DNA of 64,000 nt, from NCBI RefSeq assembly GCF_029227915.1, contig NC_079885.1, forward strand, positions 3,038,001-3,102,000, written 5' to 3'. A program made the translations under genes and the position numbers. How positions within the stretch are numbered: position 1 is the first letter of the stretch; each line of letters opens with the position of its first letter. Below, piece by piece: positions 55,150 through 64,000 of this stretch. Source of the DNA: Hydractinia symbiolongicarpus. Its lineage: Eukaryota > Cnidaria > Hydrozoa > Anthoathecata > Hydractiniidae. A model generated the notes under the pieces. The model was given only the letters and a program-made list of their open reading frames with translations, was not told where the DNA came from and searched no databases.

Positions 55150-58100
55150 GGAAAAAAATCACTAAGTACAAGTTGGTACGAATACGTGACGCAACCAATG
55201 TAACTTAAGCGGATTGACACCGTTAGGAAGTCATTAAAATGTAGTTTTTAAAAATGTTTCTATTTCTTCAGCGCGTGCTAACGGGTAGGATTAGTCCCAC
55301 AGTACAAAATGACTTATTTATCTAAACTTTTAAAGAAAACGTTACCACAGCGCCCAGTGAAATCGGTAAATTCCAGCAATCATGTCAAATTAAGAAGAAT
55401 GTTATTTCTTGGGTCCAATTGTCTCACTTATCACATTTAGAAAGTCACAGTCCAAAATCAGTTCAATTAAGTCCCACAGTCAATCGTTTCACTGTTAAAA
55501 GCGATGCAACCTAGTAATATCCGAATTCTACCGCTAAATACATGTTGGTCCGAATATGTGACGCAACCGTTGTAACTGAAACGGATTTATACCGCCAGAA
55601 AGTTAATGAAATGTAGTCTTTGAAACTGTTCCTATTTATTCAGCGCGTGTTAACGGCCAGGATTGGTCCCACAGTAGAAAATGACTTATTTTATATAAAG
55701 TTTTAGGTGAAGCGCTACCATAGGGCCGAGTGTAATCGCAGAATTCCAGCAATCATGTCAAGCTAAGAAGAATGTTATTCCTTGGAGTCCAATCAGCTCA
55801 TTTATCACATTTATAAGGTCACAGTACAGAATCACTTCAATTAAGTCCCACAATCAATCGTTTCACTGTCAAAAGCAATACAAATTAGTAATATCGGAAA
55901 AAAATCACTAAGTACATGTTGGTACGAATACGTGACGCAAACGATGTAACTTAAGCGGACTGATACCGTCAGAAAGTCATTGAAATGTAGTTTTTCAAAC
56001 TGCCTCTATTTCTTCAACGCCCGCTAACGATCAGGATTGGTCCCACAGTAAGAAATGACTTATATATCTAAATTTTTAAATGAAGTACTACCACAGCGCC
56101 CAGTGAAATCGGTAAATTCCAACAATCATGTCAAATTAAGAAGAATGTTATTCCTTGGAGTCCAATTGGCTCATTTATCACATTTATAAGGTCACAGTAC
56201 GGAATCACTTCAATTTAGTCCCACAGTCAATCGTTTCACTCTCAAAAGTAATACAACTTAGTAATATCGGAAAAAAATCACTAAGTACAAGTTGGTACGA
56301 ATACGTGACGCAACCGATGTAACTTAAGCGGATTGACACCGTTAGGAAGTCATTAAAATGTTATTTTTTAAAAATGTTTCTATTTCTTCAGCGCGTGCTA
56401 ACGGCTAGGATTAGTCCCACAGTACAAAATGACTTATTTATCTAAACTTTTAAATAAAACGTTACCACAGCGCCCAATGAAATCGGTAAATTCCAGCAAT
56501 CATGTCAAATTAAGAAGAATGTTATTTCTTGGGTCCAATTGTCTCACTTATCACATTTAGAAAGTCACAGTCCAAAATCAGTTCAATTAAGTCCCACAGT
56601 CAATCGTTTCACTGTTAAAAGCGATGCAACCTAGTAATATCCGAATTCTACCGCTAAATACATGTTGGTCCGAATATGTGACACAACCGTTGTAACTCAA
56701 ACGGATTTATACCGCCAGAAAGTTAATGAAATGTAGTCTTTGAAACTGTTCCTATTTATTCAGCGCGTGCTAACGGCCAGGATTGGTCCCACAGTAGAAA
56801 ATGACTTATTTTATATAAATTTTTAAGTGAAGCGCTACCATAGGGTCGAGTGTAATCGCTGAATTCCAGCAATCATGTCAAGCTAAGAAGAATGTTATTC
56901 CTTGAAGTCCAATTGGCTCATTTATCACATTTATAAGGTCACAGTACAGAATCACTTCAATTAAGTCCCACAGTCAATCGTTTCACTGTCAAAAGCAATA
57001 CAACTTAGTAATATCGGAAAAAAATCACTAAGTACATGTTGGTACGAATACGTGACGCAACCGATGAAAATTAGGCGGACTGATACAGTTAGAAAGTCAT
57101 TGAAATGTAGTTTTTCAAACTGCCTCTATTTTTTCAACGCGCGCTAACGGCCAGGATTGGTCCCACAGTAAGAAATGACTTATATATCTAAATTTTTAAA
57201 TGAAGTACTACCACAGCGCCCAGTGAAATCGGTAAATTACAACAATCATGTCAAATTAAGAAGAATGTTATTTCTCGGGTCCAATAGTCTCACTTATCAC
57301 ATTTATAAGGTCACAGTCCAAAATCAGTTCAATTAAGTCCCACAGTCAATCGTTTCACTGTTAAAATCGACACAACCTAATATTACCAGAAAAAAATCAC
57401 TAAGTACATGTTGGTACGAATATGTGACGCAACCGATGTAACTTGAGCATATTGACACCGTTAGAAAGTCAATGAAATGTAGTTTTTGAAAATGTTTCTA
57501 TTTCTTCAGCGCGTGCTAACGGCTAGGATTGGTCCCACAGTACAAAATGACTTATTTATCTAAACTTTTAAATAAAGCGCTACCACAGCGCCCAGTGAAA
57601 TCGGTAAATTCCAGCAATCATGTCAAATTAAGAAGAATGTTATTTATTGGGGTCCAGTTGCCTCACTTATCACATTAAAGAGGTCAAAGTCCAAAATCAG
57701 TTCAATTAAGTCCAACAGTCAATCGTTTCACTGTTAAGAGTGGTACAACTTTGTAATATCGGAAAAAAATCCCTTAAATACATGTTGGTAAGAATATGTG
57801 ACGCAACAGTTGTAATTGAAACGGATTTATACCGTTAGAAAGTCATTGAAATTTTGTTTTTAAAACTGTCTCTATTTCTTCAGCGCGCGATAACGTCTAG
57901 GATTGGTCCTACAGTAAAAAATGACTTTTCTATCTAAATTTTTAAATGAAGTGCTATCACAGCGCCCAGTGTAACTGCTGAGATCCTGCAATCATGTCAA
58001 ATTAAAAAGAATGTTATTTCTTGCAGTCCAATTGTCTCACTTATCACATTTATAAGGTCACAGTCCAAAATGAGTTCAGTTAAGTCCCACAGTCAATTGT

Positions 58101-61100
58101 TTAACTGTTAAAAGCGATACAACTTAGTAATATCGGAAAAAAATTACTAAGTACATGTTGGTACGAATATGTGACGCAACCGTTGCAGTTGAAACGGACT
58201 GATACCGTTAGAAAGTCAATGAAATATAGTATTTGAAAATGTATCTATTTCTTCAGCGCGCGCTAACGGCTAGGATTGGTCCCACAGTTAAAAATGACTT
58301 ATTTATCTAAATTTTTAAATAAAGCGCTATCATAGGGCCGAGTGTAATCGCTGAGATCCGGCAATCAAGTCAAATTAAGAAGAATGTTATTTCTTTCAGT
58401 CCAATTGTCTCACTTATCATATTTATAAGGTCACAGTCATGAATCAGTTCAATTCAGTCCCACAATCAATCGTTTCACTGTTAAAAGCGATGCAACTTAG
58501 TAATATCGGAAAAAATCACTAAGTACATGTTGGTACGAATACGTGACGCAACCGATGTAACTTAAGCGGATTGACACCGTTAGAAAGTCAATGAAAGGTA
58601 GTTTTTAAAAATGTTTCTATTTCTTTAGCGCGTGCTAACGGCTAGGATTGGTGCCACAGTACAAAATGACTTATTTATCTAAACTTTTATATAAAGCGCT
58701 ACCACAGCGCCCACTAAAATAGGTAAATTCCAGCAATCATGTCAAATTAAGAAGAATGTTATTTCTTGGGTCCAATTTTCTCACTTATCACATTTATGAA
58801 GTCACAGTCCAAAATCAGTTCAATTAAGTCTCACAGTCAATCGTTTCACTGGTAAAAGCGATACAACCTAGTATTACCAGAAAAATATCACTTAATACAT
58901 GTTGGTACGAATATGTGACGCAACCGTTGTAAGCCAAACGGACTGATACCGTTAGAAAGTCATTGAAATGTAGTTTTTGAAACTGCCTCTATTTCTTCAA
59001 CGCGCGCTACCGGCCAGGATTGGTCCCACAGCAAAAAAAAGACTTATTTATCAAAATTTTTAAATGAAGCGCTCCAAACAGCGACCAGTGTAATCGCTGA
59101 GTTCCGGCAATCATGTCAAATTAAGAAGATAGTTATTTCTTGGGGTCAATTTGGCTCACTTATCACATTTATAGGGTCACAGTCCAAAGTTACTTCAATC
59201 AATTCCCAGAGTCAATCGTTTCACTGTTAAAAGCGATACAACTTAGTAATATCGGAAAAAAATCACTAAATACATGTTGGTACGAATATGTGACGCAACC
59301 GTTGTAACTCAAGCGGATTGATACCGTTAGAAAGTCATTGAAATGTAGTTTTTAAAACTGTCTCTATTTTTTTAGCGCGCTATAACGGCCAGGATTGGTC
59401 CCACAGTAAAAAATGACTTATTTTATATAAGTTTTTAAGTGAAGTGCTACCACAACGCCCAGTTTAATCGCTGTGTTCCGGCAATCATGTCAAATTAAGA
59501 AGAATGTTATTCCTTGGGTCCAATTGTCTCACTTATCACATTTATAAGGTCACAGTACAGAATCACTTCAATTAAGTCCCACAGTCAATCGTTTCACTGT
59601 CAAAAGCAATACAAATTAGTAATATCGGAAAAAAATCACTAAGTACATGTTGGTACGAATACGTGACGCAAACGATGTAACTTAAGCGGACTGATACCGT
59701 CAGAAAGTCATTGAAATGTAGTTTTTCAAACTGCCTCTATTTCTTCAACGCGCGCTAACGGTCAGGATTGGTCCCACAGTAAGAAATGACTTATATAACT
59801 AAATTTTTAAATGAAGTACTACCACAGCGCCCAGTGAAATCGGTAAATTCTAACAATCATGTCAAATTAAGAAGAATGTTATTCCTTGGAGTCCAATTGG
59901 CTCATTTATCAAATTTATAAGGTCACAGTACAGAATCACTTCAATTTAGTCCCACAGTCAATCGTTTCACTGTCAAAAGTAATACAACTTAGTAATATCG
60001 GAAAAAAATCACTAAGTACAAGTTGGTACGAATACGTGACGCAACCGATGTAACTTAAGCGGATTGACACCGTTAGGAAGTCATTAAAATGTAGTTTTTA
60101 AAAATGTTTCTATTTCTTCAGCGCGTGCTAACGGCTAGGATTAGTCCCACAGTGCAAATTGATTTATTCATCTAAACTTTTAAATAAAGCGCTACCACAG
60201 CGCCCAGTGAAATCGGTAAATTCCAGCAATCATGTCAAATTAAGAAGAATGTTATTTCTTGGGTCCAATTGTCTCACTTATCACATTTAGAAAGTCACAG
60301 TCCAAAATCAGTTCAATTAAGTCCCACAGTTAATCGTTTCACTGTTAAAAGCGATGCAACCTAGTAATATCCGAATTCTACCGCTAAATACATGTTGGTC
60401 CGAATATGTGACGCAACCGTTGTAAATTCAAACGGATTTATACCGCCAGAAAGTTAATGAAATGTAGTCTTTGAAACTGTTCCTATTTATTCAGCGCGTG
60501 CTAACGGCCAGGATTGGTCCCACAGTAGAAAATGACTTATTTTATATAAATTTTTAAGTGAAGCTCTACCATAGGGCCGAATGTAATTGCTGAATTCCAG
60601 CAATCATGTCAAGCTAAGAAGAATGTTATTCCTTGGAGTCCAATTGGCTCATTTATCACATTTATAAGGTCACAGTACAGAATCACTTCAATTAAGTCCC
60701 ACAGTCAATCGTTTCACTGTCAAAAGCAATACAAATTAGTAATATCGGAAAAAAATCACTAAGTACATGTTGGTACGAATACGTGACGCAAACGATGTAA
60801 CTTAAGCGGGCTGATACCGTCAGAAAGTCATTGAAATGTAGTTTTTCAAACTGCCTCTGTTTCTTCAACGCTCGCTAACGGTCAGGATTGGTCCCACAGT
60901 AAGAAATGACTTATATAACTAAATTTTTAAATGAACTACTACCACAGCGCCCAGTGAAATCGGTAAATTCTAACAATCATGGCAAATTAAGAAGAATGTT
61001 ATTCCTTGGAGTCCAATTGGCTCATTTATCACATTTATAAGGTCACAGTACAGAATCACTTCAATTAAGTCCCACAGTCAATCGTTTCACTGTCAAAAGT

Positions 61101-62600
61101 AATACAACTTAGTAATATCGGAAAAAATCACTAAGTACAAGTTGGTACGAATACGTGACGCAACCGATGTAACTTAAGCGGATTGACACCGTTAGGAAGT
61201 CATTAAAATGTAGTTTTTAAAAATGTTTCTATTTCTTCAGCGCGTGCTAACGGCTAGGATTAGTCCCACAGTGCAAAATGATTTATTCATCTAAACTTTT
61301 AAATAAAGCGCTACCACAGCGCCCAGTGAAATCGGTAAATTCCAGCAATCATGTCAAATTAAGAAGAATGTTATTTCTTGGGTCCAATTGTCTCACTTAT
61401 CACATTTAGAAAGTCACAGTCCAAAATCAGTTCAATTAAGTCCCAAAGTCAATCGTTTCACTGTTAAAAGCGATGCAACCTAGTAATATCCGAATTCTAC
61501 CGCTAAATACATGTTGGTCCGAATATGTGACGCAACCGTTGTAAATTCAAACGGATTTATACCGCCAGAAAGTTAATGAAATGTAGTCTTTGAAACTGAT
61601 CCTATTTATTCAGCGCGTGCTAACGGCCAGGATTGGTCCCACAGTAGAAAATGACTTATTTTATATAAATTTTTAAGTGAAGCGCTACCATAGGGCCGAA
61701 TGTAATCGCTGAATTCCAGCAATCATGTCAAGCTAAGAAGAATGTTATTCCTTGGAGTCCAATTGGCTCATTTATCATATTTATAAGGTGACAGTACAGA
61801 ATCACTTCAATTAAGTCCCACAGTCAATCGTTTCACTGTCAAAAGCAATACAAATTAGTAATATCGGAAAAAAATCACTAAGTACATGTTGGTACGAATA
61901 CGTGACGCAAACGATGTAACTTAAGCGGACTGATACCGTCAGAAAGTCATTGAAATGTAGTTTTTCAAACTGCCTCTATTTCTTCAACACGCGCTAACGG
62001 TCAGGATTGGTCCCACAGTAAGAAATGACTTATATATCTAAATTTTTAAATGAAGTACTACCACAGCGCCCAGTGAAATCGGTAAATTCTAACAATCATG
62101 TCAAATTAAGAAGACTGTTATTCCTTGGAGTCCAATTGGCTCATTTATCACATTTATAAGGTCACAGTACAGAATCATTTTAATTTAGTCCCACAGTCGA
62201 TCGTTTCACTGTCAAAAGTAATACAACTTAGTAATATCGGAAAAAAATCACTAAAAACAAGTTGGTACGAATACGTGACGCAACCGATGTAACTTAAGCG
62301 GATTGACACCGTTAGGAAGTCATTAAAATGTAGTTTTTAAAAATGTTTCTATTTCTTCAGCGCGTCCTAACGGTTAGGATTAGTCCCACAGTGCAAAATG
62401 ACATATTCATCTAAACTTTTAAATAAAGCGCTACCACAGCGCCCAGTGAAATCGATAAATTCCAGCAATCATGTCAAATTAAGAAGAATGTTATTTCTTG
62501 GGTCCAATTGTCTCACTTATCACATTTAGAAAGTCACAGTCCAAAATCACTTCAATTAAGTCCTACAGTCAATCGTTTCACTGTCAAAAGCAATACAACT
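55150..62600. repeat. Three-unit (~1119 bp) higher-order repeat in the diverged right part
   Basis: The unusual variant CCGAATTCTACCGCTAAATA occurs at 55521, 56641, 60371 and about 61490, that is in pairs ~1120 bp apart. TTATTTTATATAAATTTTTA and CATAGGGCC/T recur with the same period. Confidence 0.7.
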
Positions 62601-64000
62601 TAGTAATATCGGAAAAAAATCACTAAGTACATGTTGGTACGAATACGTGACGCAACCGATGAAAATTAAGCGGGCTGATACAGTTAGAATGTCATTGAAA
62701 TGTAGTTTTTCAAACTGCCTCTATTTTTTCAACGCGCGCTAACGGCCAGGATTGGTCCCACAGTAAGAAATTACTTATATATCTAAATTCTTAAATGAAG
62801 TACTACCACAGCGCCCAGTGAAATCGGTAACTTCCAACAATCATGTCAAATTAAGAAGAATGTTATTTCTCGGGTCCAATAGTCTCACTTATCACATTTA
62901 TAAGGTCACAGTCCAAAATCAGTTCAATTAAGTCCCACAGTCAATCGTTTCACTGTTAAAATCGACACAACCTAATATTACCAGAAAAAAATCACTAAGT
63001 ACATGTTGGTACGAATACGTGACGAAACCGATGTAACTTGAGCGTATTGACACCGTTAGAAAGTCAATGAAATGTAGTTTTTGAAAATGTTTCTATTTCT
63101 TCAGCGCGTGCTAACGGCTAGGATTTGTCCCACAGTACAAAATGATTTATTTATCTAAACTTTTAAATAAAGCGCTACCACAGCGCCCAGTGTAAATGCT
63201 GAGTTCAAGCAATCATGTAAAATTAAGAGGAATGTTATTTCTTGGAGTTCAATTGGCTCACTTATCACATTAAGGAGGTCAAAGTCCAAAATCACTTCAA
63301 TTAAGTCCCACAGTCAATCGTTTCACTGTTAACTGCGATACAACTTAGTAACATCGGAAAGAAATCACTAAATACATGTTTATACGAATGTGTGACGCAA
63401 CCGTTGTAAATCAAACGGATTAACACCGTTAGAAATTCAATGAAATGGAGTTTTTGAAACTGTCTCTATTTCTTCAGCGCGCGCTAACGGCTAGGATTTG
63501 TCCCACAGTAAAAATGACATTCTTATCTAAATTTTTATATGAAGCGCTACCACCGGGGCCAATAAAATCGCTGTGTTGCGACAATCATGTCGAGTTAAGA
63601 AGAATGTTATTTCTTGGAGTCCAATTGTCGCATTATCACATTTACCAGATCAAAGTCAAAAATCAGTTCAGTTAAGTCCCACAGTCGATCGTTTTACTGT
63701 TAAAAGCGATGCAACCTGGTAACGCCGGAAAAACATCGTTAAGTGCATGATCGTACGAATATGTGACGGAACCGTTGTAGTTGAAACGGACTGATACCGT
63801 TCGAAAGTCAATTAAATGCAGTTTTTGAAGCTGTCTCTATTTCTTCAGCGCGCGATAACGGCTAGGATTGGTCCCACAGTACAAAAATGACTTTTATATC
63901 TAAATTTTTAAATAAAGCGCTGCCACAGCGCCCAGTGTAAATGCTGAGTTCAAGCAATCATGTAAAATTAAGAGGAATGTTATTTCTTGGAGTTCAATTG

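Larger units (their letters stand above)
28050..64000. repeat. 373-bp satellite array (~96 units)
   Basis: Head-to-tail ~373-bp units run to the end of the window. Boxes recur in nearly every unit: AATCATGTCAAATTAAGAAG, TCACTTATCACATTTATAAG, TCGTTTCACTGTTAAAAGCG, CTAAATACATGTTGGTACGA, GACTGATACCGTTAGAAAGT, and CTAACGGCCAGGATTGGTCC. It has no similarity to the 203-bp unit. At least two unit subfamilies alternate (GCTCCAAACAGCGACCAGTG against GCTACCACAGCGCCCAGTG). Repeated 83-codon open stretches follow the unit and begin at TTG; no gene is credible. Units right of ~54700 form a more diverged subgroup. Confidence 0.95.

Noticed and set aside
28050-64000. CRISPR array
   Set aside because: The whole ~373-bp unit repeats, with no short repeat/unique spacer alternation and no cas genes; the 203-bp array fails the same test.

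Overview
The window looks like eukaryotic, probably invertebrate animal, DNA. It holds an 8.5 kb block of compact, intron-less viral genes between two unrelated satellite arrays. The eukaryotic reading rests on the large satellites, the AT-rich or TATA-like sequence upstream of the starts instead of Shine-Dalgarno sites, and a gene set I associate from memory with uncharacterised proteins scattered through cnidarian and other marine invertebrate genomes. No database search was run. The closest known viral grouping I can suggest is a polinton-like or adintovirus-like DNA virus (Preplasmiviricota), on the basis of an A32/FtsK-like packaging ATPase, a candidate major capsid protein and a candidate minor capsid protein encoded side by side.

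Layout. Positions 1-19585 are a tandem array of a ~203 bp unit, about 77 units. It is interrupted three times by near-identical ~1.25 kb copies of a two-gene cassette: SAP protein B, then SAP/partial-RING protein A. The fourth copy of the cassette (from 19586) is the left edge of the unique viral island, which runs to about 28050. From 28050 to the window end (64000) there is a second, unrelated satellite with a ~373 bp unit, about 96 units, carrying several higher-order repeats and no credible gene.

Island genes from left to right are: A (truncated RING, -), B (SAP, -), a 197-aa membrane protein (-), its 143-aa paralogue (-), a 417-aa coiled-coil/membrane protein (+), a 141-aa membrane/coiled-coil protein (-), a 43-aa overlapping micro-ORF (-), a 75-aa membrane protein (-), a 129-aa single-pass membrane protein (-), a 201-aa membrane-anchored protein (-), the packaging ATPase (-), the candidate major capsid protein (-), a candidate minor capsid protein (-) and a 146-aa fragment (+) whose C-terminus runs into the satellite. 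The likely theme is virion building: shell, DNA packaging and several small membrane-active virion proteins. No polymerase, integrase, helicase or protease is visible, so this is a morphogenesis module and not a complete element.

Main observations: (1) both ends of the island are cut inside genes, with the stop codons supplied by satellite DNA; on the left the break falls inside a RING finger just after its first Cys pair. (2) The left 1.25 kb has been amplified to four copies with every reading frame intact. Three copies carry a tail of the neighbouring 197-aa gene, which shows they derive from the island. (3) Most gene 3' ends are followed within about 30 nt by an inverted repeat, resembling the hairpin rule of mimivirus polyadenylation. 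(4) Genes B and A share one reading frame separated by a single TGA followed by a stem-loop, in all four copies.
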